Source of the DNA: Closterium sp. NIES-65
Taxonomy: Eukaryota > Streptophyta > Zygnematophyceae > Desmidiales > Closteriaceae
Direction of reading: 5' to 3'
Assembly (NCBI GenBank): GCA_948144175.1
Contig: CANXME010002068.1
Coordinates: 248,001-312,000, forward strand
Length of the DNA: 64,000 nt
The notes under the pieces were generated by a model that saw nothing but the letters and a program-made list of their open reading frames with translations, was not told the DNA's origin and did not search any database. The position numbers and the translations under genes are program-made. Positions 46,172-55,482 of this stretch are shown in pieces (position 1 is the first letter of the stretch; each line of letters starts with the position of its first letter).

Positions 46172-46382
46172 GTACCCCTTAGAGTACATGGCTAGCTAGA
46201 ACGTTTCAAATTCCCCTGTACTCCTATTTATATTCCTTGTACTGCATGTTTTCATTATCTCAAGCATTTACGGTACATTAACTCTGCCATTGAGGTCAAG
46301 GGCCCACCACCACTAGATTAGAAGTGTGCGAACCTTCCTGAGGGGATCCTGGTTACGATCAACTTCAGATCGCAGCATTTGC

Positions 46383-46736
46383 AATGGCAACGAGCTTCGT
46401 TTCAAATGGGCATTGCATTACAACATTCTCGTCCTGCTTATATATGGTACCTACCGTATGGCCCCGGATAGAAGCGCAGGCCTATGTTAAGCGCATGCGC
46501 TTGTATCTGGAGCAATGCGCTTATGGCCGATCCTCAATTATAAGCGCACCCCTTTGGAAATCTTGACTTCTTATAAGCGCACCCTTTTAGTTTAAAAAAA
46601 AAAAAAGAATATCATATTTTTTACCTACCTAGCCTACATGTTTTAAACTTTCCATTAAGTTTGACAATCACATACAAGGGTAGTCTCTGCTGTCCTGCAC
46701 TACACACCTTTCAACCTGCCTAGTCTACCCTACTGC
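46383..46736. other. 3' flank of the pogo-like gene
   Basis: AT-richer DNA between copia F and the last pogo-like exon, with A-runs near 46595. It holds a cluster of AAGCGCA motifs, listed separately, and nothing else I recognise. Confidence 0.55.
46471..46584. repeat. Cluster of AAGCGCA motifs
   Basis: GAAGCGCA (46471), palindrome AAGCGCATGCGCTT (46489-46502), ATGCGCTTAT (46514), and ATAAGCGCACCC twice (about 46540 and 46573). The cluster lies beyond the stop of the pogo-like gene, where a transposon's terminal or subterminal transposase sites would be. That role is an inference. Its partner end would be beyond the right window edge. Confidence 0.55.
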
Positions 46737-47632
46737 CTATTCTTCCTCCTCGTCCGACTCAGGCTCCGTGAAGTTGTTGCCCCAGAACCCATCTGCCTGG
46801 ATGTCGTCGTCCACCTCCACCTCATGGGACAACTGGCACCTTCGGTGCGCCAGCACCAGTTTGTCTTCGCTCCCATCAAGGGCGTTGCTGATGCCGCAAG
46901 TGAGGAAGGCTTTCTTGATGAGGTCGGCGGGCACTGCTTTCCAGGCCCGTGAAATCCACTTGAGCACCACCTCCGGAGGTGGTTTCTTGATGTTCCCTAC
47001 ATCACACGGAGTGGGGCGGGGAAAACATGAGACAAGTAAACATGCATTCAAGCTCAAGATTTGCAGACGGGAGCACATGCCGTCACTCACCTGCCGGGGT
47101 CAGGATGTTCATGCCGTCCTCCTCAAACCAATTCTGGTACTGCTGACGAATGTTTGCTTTGAATCTCTTGCTGATCGACACATCGAGGGGCTGCAGGTCT
47201 GCCGTGCAACCCGCCGGAATGATAGCAGGCACGATGTTGAGCGCCGCGAATCTCGCCTTGACTTCTGGTGTCAGGTGACCGCGATACGAGTCGAGCACCA
47301 GCATGGCGCTACGACTCTGCGGGCCGAATTTCGGCTTCAGGAACGGCACCACGCCCGTGTTGAGCCATTCGATGACGCCTGCGGCCTCCATCCACCCGTT
47401 CGCATGGCAGCCGACCACAACATCTGCACGCAACGAAAAAGAACGGTTGACGACTCAGGTAGTAACGGGAATAAACACGCGCGACGATCACTTACCGTTC
47501 GGGAAGTCACCCTTGGGGAGTGTCTTGCGCTTGAAAAACACCCACGGCTTCAGCTTCTCGCCTGTCGCCGTGCACGCAAGCATGACGGTCACTCTCTCCT
47601 TCTGGTACCCACCGCTGCGGATGGGCACCGAC
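46737..47632 (-). pseudogene. Pogo/Tigger-like DDE gene, C-terminal part
   Basis: C-terminal two-thirds of a DDE_1-type transposase. Exon 3 (end) 47632-47496, intron 47495-47424 (72 bp, GTAAGT...GCAG), exon 4 47423-47091, intron 47090-46997 (94 bp, GTGAGT...GTAG), exon 5 46996-46737. Exon 4 has the second catalytic Asp (MLVLDSYRGHLTPEV) and the third (CTADLQPLDVSISKRFKAN). Exon 5 ends in an acidic tail, ESDEEEE. Splice phases are consistent throughout. The upstream portion was carried away by copia G and H. Whether the intact gene was a transposase or a domesticated protein cannot be decided. Confidence 0.87.
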
Positions 47633-47767
47633 TGTTGAGATAGAGGCGAGGAATGGGTGCACTATGAAATGAAACAAGTACAAGTACCAACCCTAATTGG
47701 GTTGTACCCCCTATGGGCTACCCCACTACAGCCTAAATATATGCATCAGTAATATAATCATCTGACA
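47633..47767 (-). repeat. 3' LTR of copia G
   Basis: 135 bp; element orientation TGTCAGATGATTATATTAC...CTCAACA. Confidence 0.95.
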
Positions 47768-47795
47768 CACCCCCATAGGCAAAGTGGGGGAGAGC
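47768..47795 (-). promoter_or_regulatory. Polypurine tract hairpin of copia G
   Basis: Same CCCCCAC...ATGGGGGTG block next to the 3' LTR. Confidence 0.74.
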
Positions 47796-47987
47796 AAGGG
47801 GTCACAAGACCAGTCAAGCAAAGCAAAGCAAAGCAAAGCAAGCTCAGGGTGGATCTCAAGGATACCACACAAATTCCGAGCACAAGGTCAAGGCCACAAG
47901 GCCAGTTCACATGCAGCAGAGCATATATATATAACAGTGCTAAACAAGCAAGAGCAAGGATATATATATGCAGCAGTACAAGCAAGG

Positions 47988-50900
47988 TCAAGAGGTAAGC
48001 AAGTGAGGCCCAGTGGGCACAAAGCCTAGCAGAGTGCAAAAGCGCTGATGGTCACGAGGCGGAAGTGCCTTGGTGAACACATCAGCAGTGTTGGCCTCAG
48101 TGGCCACGAAACGCAGGCGAAGCTGACCACGCTGCTGCAGCTCTCGAGCAAGGAAGTAGCGCAGAGCAATGTGCTTCGTCCTGTGCTCCAGTCTGTGCTC
48201 CTCACACAAGGCAATGGTTGCCTTGTTGTCGACGTACAGCACTGGAGGAGAACGAGGCCGCTCTCTAAGGTCAGTCAGCAGGTAGGTGAGCCAGCGAAGC
48301 TCCTGGGCAGCCATGGCCGTGGCGTAGATCTCAGCCTCACAGCTGGAGCTGAGAACCTAAGAAGAGCGAGTAGAGCGCCAAGAGACAGAGCCAGAGCCAA
48401 GACTAAAGGTGTAACCCTGAGACGACCTCTGAGTAGCCTGGTCATCAGCCCAAGAAGCGTCTGAGTGCCCAGTGAGCACAGGCCGCTCACGCCCTCCAAG
48501 CACTAGCCCCATGCCCAACGTACTGCACAAGTAGCGCAACACCCTCTTAGCTGCATCCATGTGCTCCTTCCAGTGACGGCCGGGAGCAACATAGCGTGCT
48601 AAGATGCTGAGAGGGTATGCGAGGTCAGGTCGAGTGCAAGTCATCAGGTACATGAGGCAGCCCACAAGCTTTGGATACCGACCACTCGACTCTACGGACT
48701 CATCCGAAGGCAGAGCTGAGAGCGAGTGTCCCGTAGGCAGAGGAGTGGACTGAGGCAAGGAGTACGTGAAGCGGAAGCGCTGAAGGACCTGCTGCACCAT
48801 GTGTGACTGAGTCAGGGTAATGGTGCAGCGTGCTCTGTCCCGGGTGATCCGCAAGCCAAGATAGCTTGTCAGTTCACCCAGGTCTGTGCACGTGTGTCTC
48901 TTCTGCGGCTCGGACTTCACGTGGGCGAGTGCGGCAGTGTCCGCAGTGGCAAAGACCAAGTCGTCGACGTACACGAGGATGTAGAACGGCGGCAGCGAGG
49001 TGTCGGTGCGCAGAAACAGCGACGGGTCAGCAGTAGAAGGAGCAAACCCAAGAGCCGCAAGTGTAGTCCTCAGTATGTTGTGCCACTCACGCGGCGCCTG
49101 GCGGAGACCGTAGACTGGCCGCCGGAGGCTCCACTGGGTACCAGGAGGGAACGACCCGGTGAAGACAGGAGGGCGGCGCAGCCAGATCTCCTCGTGCAGG
49201 CGGCCCTGCAGAAAAGCAGTGCTGAAGTCAAGAGAGTGTAGCTCGTAGTCACGCTGAGCAGCGACGTGCAGTAGAACCCGAAGAGTGGTCATCTTCGGGG
49301 TCGGGGAGAAGGTCTGAAAGAAGTCAACTCCCTGTCGCTGACTGAAGCCACGAGCCACGTAGCGCGCCTTGAAGACAGGGGGAGAACCTGGCGGCCGCTT
49401 CACCCTGAAGATCCACATGCCACTGACAATGTTCGCCCCAGGAGGGGGAACAGCGTCAACGTAGGTGCCTCTGGACTTCCAGGAAGCCATCTCTGCGTCC
49501 ATGGCTGACTGCCACTGAGAGGAGTAGGGACCGGCCATCGCCTCTGCGTAAGAGCATGGGGTCGGGATGTCTAGAGCATCCGGGTCTCCCTCAGGGGCAA
49601 CAAGCATGGACACGAGATGGGGCAAAGCGGCGGCAAAGCACTGGAACTCCTCCTGCCTGTCCTCAAGGACGTCCGTGCCAAGAGCACGGTCACCCCCGAC
49701 GGACGGAGGACACGCAGACGCAGACGCAGCAGACGCAGACTCAGCAGACTTAGCAGACTCAGCAACAAGACTGGCAGCGTAGTCCAGACGACACGCAGCA
49801 GCAAAGTTGACCAGCTCAGCAACTAGGGCAGACGCAGCAGCGGACTCAAAGGAAGGGTCAGTGACAAGAGTAGCAAGAAGACGCGTGACAGTAGGACTGG
49901 CAGCACGGTGAGAGTCCGACTCTGGGTCGGCAAGTGTAGGAAGAGAAGACTGAGGAGGAGAAGGCAAAGGGGCACGCAGAGGAGCAGTGGACGGACGCAG
50001 AGACATCTGGTGCGTGCCTGGGACAGGAGGAGGACGCTGACGTGAACCGCGACCACTAGGGCGAGCAGCTCGGACCGGCGACGCAGGGCAGGACGCAGGC
50101 TCACGACGCTCAGCAAGACCTCCAATAGGACCAGCGTAGGGAGAAGGAGAAGGCAGGGGAGAGGCGGGCTGTAACTGTGACCGTGACGGGACAGGCTGCG
50201 GACACTCTACGGGAGGAAAAGGACCAGTGGAAGGCGGGAGACCAAGAACCTGCTGAAGGAGCGGAACGAAGTACGGCCGAGGCCGCGCAGCACCGCCAGA
50301 GACAGCAGGGAGAGGACCAACACCTCCAGAGGCAGCACTAGCACTAGTAGCAGCTCCAACTCCAGCACCACCAGCAGCTGCAGAAGTACCCGCAGTAGGA
50401 CCGACAGTCGTAGCCTCAGCGCCAGCACCCGCAGCAGCTCCAGCTCCAGAGGCACCCCCAGGCCCGGCAGCTCCAGTTCTCCCAGTTCGAGCACCTCCGG
50501 GACCCGTGGCACCAGCTCCCTCGGCAGCAACGGAACCTCCAGCACCCGCAGTACCCCCAGCTCCAGCAGCTCGCCTCCAGCGCCGGGCAAACCACTCAGG
50601 CAGCTCTAGAGGAGAGAGCGGCTCGCGGCGCGAAGAACGGTCTGGAGAACCACCAGGAACAGAAGCAGCAGGCGCAGCACTCCGAGACGCAGAACCCCCA
50701 GGCCCAGCACCCCCAGGCACAGCACCCCCAGGCTCAGCACCCCCAGGCTCAGTACCCCCAGGCTCAGCACCCCCAGTCTCAGCACCCCCAGGCTCAGTAC
50801 CCCCAGGCTCAGCACCCCCAGGCTCAGCACCCCCAGTCTGAGCACCCCCAGGCTCAGCACCCCCAGTCTCAGCACCCCCAGTCTCAGCACCCCGAGGCCC

Positions 50901-53900
50901 CGCACCCGCAGCAGCACCAGAGTCACCAGTGACCTCGACAAGCTCGACCGCGTCTACCTGAGACACACCTGAAGGGGCAGGACCCTGAGGGGGGAGGGGG
51001 TCTACCGGGGGGGGACCTGGGACCAGGAAGAGGGGCGGGGGGGGGAGGGACGGAGTGCGGTAGGGGAAGAGCCGGTAGAAGGGAACTGACTCGTCAAACG
51101 TGACGTCCTGGGAGGACAGAACACGACGAGAGGTGGGGTGGTAAAACTGCCACCCAGGTGCGTCAGGGGGGAAACCCAGGAAGACGCAAGGAGCAGCACG
51201 AGGGGACAGCTTGTCCGCAGACAAGTCGCGGACAAACGCCCGAGATCCCCAGACACGGAACGCCGACGCATCGCCAACCTTCCCCGTCCACAGCAAAGCT
51301 GGGGAGGTCTCCGGTCTGGAGACCCTGGGCTGAAGGTTGATCTGATGTACGGCGTACCGAATTGCAAACGGCCACAGAAAATGGGGGGCAGCCGCATGCA
51401 CCATGGACGTACGGGCGACGTCCATGACAATGCCGATGCGGCGCTCAGCAATCCCATTTTGCTATGGAGAGTCCGGAAGCGTGAAGGTCTGGCGGATGCC
51501 TCGTGCCCGACAGTAGGCTCGTTGAAGGCCGGAGGAGAACTCTCCGCCTGTGTCCGAGTGCAGACGCAAAACAGGAAAGTCCGAGCCGAAGCTCCGCCTG
51601 AGCTGGAGACGAGCTGCGTGGATCCAGTCGATCAACACCTCAGTGACCTCACCCTTGCTGCGCAAGGGGAAGACTGTGGTGTAACGCGAGTAGTCGTCAA
51701 CCACCAGCAGGAAGTAGCGCTCGTGACTCTGTCCACGGACGCGGGCTGGGCCCCACACGGCCATGTGAAGCGTCTGCATCGGGGCCTCCGTCGGAGGAAA
51801 CGGGGAGGAGTGAGGGGTGGCCCGCAGGCGACCCTCGACACAGGGGACACAGGGAGGGCCAGGCCCCGGAGGAAGGGGAGGGAGGGACCGGGGAAGGCCA
51901 GAGACAAGAAGGCGAGAGGCCATGCCCCGGAGACGAGGCAGGGAGGGGTGACCCATCCTGTGGTGCCACAGGAGGGTCTCGTGGGACAGGAGGCGACACG
52001 AGCAGGGGGCAGACTCAGGACCAGACCTGGACGCTGCAGCAAACACCTGACCCGACGCAGCTACCTGACCAGACGCAGGAGGAGGAGACGGAACAGTGAG
52101 TGTGTACAGGCTCGACCCTGGCCCACGTGTGAACGTGGTCAAGTGTCGACCCGTGTCCGCGTCCGTGCAGTGGGTGTCCCGTCGGCGTGCAGGGGTGAAC
52201 TGGTCGACCCCTGCATCCTGTAGGTCAGCACCCGCCACCAAGTTCGTAGAGAACGAGGGGAGGTAGAGACCGGACAGGGCGCCAGACGGGACCGCAGGGC
52301 ACGGCAGGACAGTGGAGTAGCGAGCCAGAACAGGACCCCCAGAGGGGTCCGCCAGGGAGACCGCCACTGGCCGACTAAGCGGCGTGAGTGTGGTGCGGTC
52401 TCGAAAGAAGGAGCGAGACGCCCCTGAGTCAAGAGTGAAGGTGAGAGAGGGCGGAGCCGACGCAGTACCTGAGAGAGCAGACTCACCAGCACCTGGAGCG
52501 ACAGCCTCACCAGCACCTGGAGCAGCAGCCTCAACAGCACCTAGAGCCGCAGTACCAATGCCCGGGTCGGGCGGGAAACACCGGTAACAGTCACCCTCCT
52601 CACTAATATTCTCAGCATACATGGCAGCAAGAATAGCATCAAAGTCAAGATCAAAGATAGCTACTCCTGCCCTAGACAGCTAGTCCCAGCGAGGGATCTC
52701 AGAGGCGTCAGGAAACTGGCGGCGCCAAGCGTCAGTCCGGCAGCCGAAGCAGCGCTGGGCGGGGTGTGGACCACCACACGGCTCACCCGCACGGTCGCCC
52801 GTGCGCAAGACGTAGGTGCACGGACCAGTACCCCCACCCCTCTGACGTGCAGCGTACCACTCACGGAGCTGCTGCGGGGAGAGGGTCTCCTGACCACGCT
52901 GCTGCCGCTGCTGTTGGCGCTGACCGCCACCGGAGCCACTCCTCTGCGACGAGCCACGACCTCCTCCGCCGCCTCCTCCGCCGCCGCCGCCACCACCTCC
53001 GCTGCCACCGCCACTCCCACCGTCGCTGCCGCCACCGCCGCCTCCGCCTCCACTCCCACCACCACCGCCGCTGCCACCCCCGCCTCCACTGCCGTCGCTG
53101 ACACCTCCACTCCCGACACCACTCCCGCTACCACCCCCACCTCCTCCGCTGCCTCCACCGCCGCTCCCACCGCCCCCACCGCCTCCACCACCGCTCCTGC
53201 CCCCTTTGCCCTTGCCAGAGCGACGTCTCCCACTGGGGGCAGACGCCGGACCGACCGACTCAAAACCAACTAGGTCGGCCGTAGCAGCAGAGCCGACAGA
53301 GGGCAAGAGGGGGGAGGGGGAACACCCCTCAAAGATGGGGGTGCGCGGGTCACCACGAGAGGCCCCTACAGCGAGAATGCTCTTCTCGGCTGCTAGGAGG
53401 GACTTCTCGAGGAGGTTAACAGTGAGAGTGGTGGGGCAGACTGAGAGTAAGTCGTCCCTGACTCCGCGGAGGGAGTCAGGGAGGCGGGTGACAATGTAGT
53501 AGAGAGTGAAGTACTGGGGGGGGGGGTTCTTGGCGCAGAACTCAGCAGGAAGCGCAGCGCGGAAGCGAGCGTCACTAGTGCGCAGGTGGGTAATGAGGTC
53601 GGCGACTGTGGCAAAAGAAGCAAGGTCGGGAAAGAGGTACGGTAGCATGAGGCGGCTCAGTGCAGCAGTGGCAGGGGTGGAGTAGCGTGCAATAACGGCG
53701 TCGTACAAGGTCTGAGCACTCTTGTACGACCCAAAGTGTGCACGCTCAGAGGGAGGGAGGTGGCGACGCACAGCAAGACGTGCAGCAGCATCGCGTGTGG
53801 CCCACTGTGAGCAAACAGTGGCATCCTCAGTAGCAGCAGGGGCGGGAGAGGCACCAGAAGTGAGATCAAAGAGAGAGAGGCCGTCAGCTCTGTCGCACTG

Positions 53901-53987
53901 TAGGAAAAGCAGCTGGTAGTCTACCCACACGTCAAAGTCGATGGCTCTGCCCTCAGCGTCGAAGGTGAGGACACTGGGGGTAGCCAT
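47988..53987 (-). pseudogene. gag-pol of copia G (three amber codons, one frame)
   Basis: A single frame of 2000 codons from ATG 53987 (MATPSVLTFDAEGRA) to the stop at 47988. It is interrupted only by TAG at 52680-52682 (Glu position after EIPRW), 51462-51464 (first Gln of QQNGIAERR) and 48357-48359 (Ser position in RSSSVLS). Here the Gag C-run stays in frame (NPPPQYFTLYY). Poly-Gly tract ~52960-53210, zinc knuckle ~52740-52820, protease DSGAS ~52425, HHRMGHPS ~51960, integrase ~51710/51560/51455, about 14 pentapeptides (50690-50905), RT ~49510-48830 with YVDDLVFA, RNase H to 47988. Amber in Gag would block Gag-Pol unless read through. Confidence 0.92.
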
Positions 53988-54039
53988 GACAGCAGTGGGG
54001 TAAGGGCAGTGCGCAGAGTAAAACTCAGTGCTCACCAGA

Positions 54040-54740
54040 CAGGGCAGTGCAGGCGGCTCGGGCGGCTCGGCGGCTCGGCTGCTGGGCTGCTCGGGCGGCT
54101 CGGCGGCTCGGGCGGCTCGGGCGGCTCGGCTGCTGGGGCGGCTCGGCTGCTGGGGCGGCTCGGCTGCTGGGGCGGCGCAGTTGCTGGGGCGGCGGGGCCG
54201 GGAGATGCAGCTGCGGGGCCGTTAGGGGTAGTGGCCGGGCCGGTAGGGAAGCGGCGGGGCCGTCAGGTACAGCAGCGGGGCCGGCAGGTGAGACGGCGGG
54301 GCCTGCAGATGCAACAGTGGGGCCGTCAGGGGTAGCGGCGGGGCCGGTAGGTGCAGTGGCGGGGCCGTCAGAGGGGACGGCGGGGCCGTTAGGTGCAGCG
54401 GCGGGGCCGTCAGAGGGGACGGCGGGGCCGTCAGGTGCAGCGACGGGGCCGTCTGAAGCAGCGGCGGGGCCGGCAGAGGGGACAGCGGGGCCGTCGGGTG
54501 CAGCGGCGGGGCCGGCAGAGGGGACGGCGGGGCCGTCAAGTGCAGCGGCGGGGCCGGCAGAGGGGACGGCGGGGCCGTGAAGTGCAGCGGAGGGGCCGGT
54601 AGAGGGGACGGCAGGGCCGTCGAAGGCGATCGCGGGGCCGTCAGAGACGGCGCCGGCGTCGCGAGGGTGAGAGGGGGCGGCGCGCGACTGGAGGGCGGCA
54701 CGCGCGACGTGGCGCGGCCGTCTAGGGGCGGCGCGACGAG
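54040..54740 (-). repeat. leader minisatellite of copia G
   Basis: Near the gag start: GGCGGCTCGGCTGCTGGG units (54060-54180). Then 24-30-bp units such as GGGGACGGCGGGGCCGTCAG alternate with GTGCAGCGGCGGGGCCG (54290-54620). Confidence 0.86.
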
Positions 54741-54875
54741 GCCGCGTAGGTGGCGCGCCCAAAAAAAAAAAAAAATCGCGGGCGGCTCGACTCGATCGGG
54801 CCGCCAAAGGAAAAAAAAAGGCCCAGCGCGACTCGGGCTAGGGCAGAGCGCGCTCCGGGCAGGACGGAATAGTAG

Positions 54876-54920
54876 GTGGGCCCTAGGAACAGTTCCCACT
54901 AGGGAACCTGCTCGATACCA
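54876..54920 (-). promoter_or_regulatory. PBS, hairpin and GGGCCC motif of copia G
   Basis: Minus strand: primer site TGGTATCGAGC (54910-54920), perfect six-pair hairpin GTTCCC-TAGT-GGGAAC (54892-54907), then CCTAGGGCCCACC (GGGCCC at 54878-54883). Confidence 0.84.
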
Positions 54921-55055
54921 TGTTGAGATAGAGGCGAGGAATGGGTGCACTATGAAATGAAACAAGTACAAGTACCAACCCTTATTGGGTTGTACCCCCT
55001 ATGGGCTACCCCACTACAGCCTAAATATATGCATCAGTAATATAATCATCTGACA
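54921..55055 (-). repeat. 5' LTR of copia G
   Basis: 135 bp, one difference from the 3' LTR, followed by the CCGAC duplication. Confidence 0.95.
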
Positions 55056-55139
55056 CCGACCTCACGCCCGTCTGCTCTACGGTGGTCGTCGCCGGCATCT
55101 CCAACCACAGCGGTGTCTGGTCGACGTTGATGATGTAGC
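55056..55139 (-). pseudogene. Pogo-like gene, middle fragment of exon 3
   Basis: 84 bp stranded between copia G and H, including both target duplications. On the minus strand it reads through the first catalytic Asp region (NVDQTPLWLEMP, then TTTVEQTGVRS). It links in frame to 62571 on the right and 47627 on the left once the duplications are counted once. Confidence 0.86.
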
Positions 55140-55270
55140 TGAGAAGATTAGAACGAGAATGATGAACTATGAAACGAAGTGAGTACAAATATGAAACCCT
55201 AATTGGTTGTACCCCCTATGGGATACCCCACTATAGCCTACACAACAGCATAAGCTATAATGTTCTGACA
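55140..55270 (-). repeat. 3' LTR of copia H
   Basis: 131 bp; element orientation TGTCAGAACATTATAG...CTTCTCA. Its left flank is GTAGC. Confidence 0.95.
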
Positions 55271-55298
55271 CACCCCCATAGGCAAAGTGGGGGAGAAC
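55271..55298 (-). promoter_or_regulatory. Polypurine tract hairpin of copia H
   Basis: Same CCCCCAC...ATGGGGGTG block next to the 3' LTR. Confidence 0.74.
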
Positions 55299-55482
55299 AA
55301 GGGGTCACAAGACCAGTCAAGCAAAGCAAAGCAAACCAAGCTCAGGGTGGATCACAAAGTCACCACACAGTCCGAGCACAGGATCACGGCCACACGGCCA
55401 GTTCACATGGAAGAGTACACACATATATATAAAGCTAGGCAAGCAAGAGCAAGTATATATATGTGTGAGAGTACAAGCAAGG

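Larger units (their letters stand above)
38970..46377 (+). mobile_element. Ty1/copia element F, a second lineage
   Basis: A 7408-bp plus-strand element with a perfect TTTGC duplication (38965-38969 and 46378-46382). The LTRs are 438 bp (38970-39407) and about 443 bp plus a 576-bp insertion (45354-46377). They differ at more than ten sites and by small indels, so F is old. The gag has a classical CX2CX4HX4C knuckle and the pol sequence is distant from the short-LTR family. A tryptophan-glycine-rich insert lies between protease and GAG-pre-integrase. Confidence 0.95.
45354..46377 (+). repeat. 3' LTR of copia F, interrupted
   Basis: Starts TGTTACGAATAG and ends CGCAGCA before TTTGC. It matches the 5' LTR on both sides of a 576-bp insertion (45596-46171). 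Confidence 0.92.
47633..55055 (-). mobile_element. Complete Ty1/copia element G
   Basis: A 7423-bp element with 135-bp LTRs (47633-47767 and 54921-55055) that differ at a single position. It is flanked by the perfect duplication CCGAC (47628-47632 and 55056-55060). It interrupts exon 3 of the pogo-like gene and is the youngest insertion by LTR identity. Confidence 0.96.

Noticed and set aside
49571-50941. Long Pro/Ser/Leu-rich ORFs on the strand opposite to the elements
   Set aside because: They mirror the pentapeptide and glycine repeats, have no start context or domains, and recur wherever those repeats are.
48357-52682. Almost all in-frame stops in otherwise open gag-pol frames are TAG, hinting at amber reassignment
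   Set aside because: The replaced codons vary (Gln, Glu, Ser), C uses TGA too, and with GC-rich codon use CAG, GAG and TAC are one step from TAG, so amber bias is expected. The desaturase-like gene itself ends in TAG.
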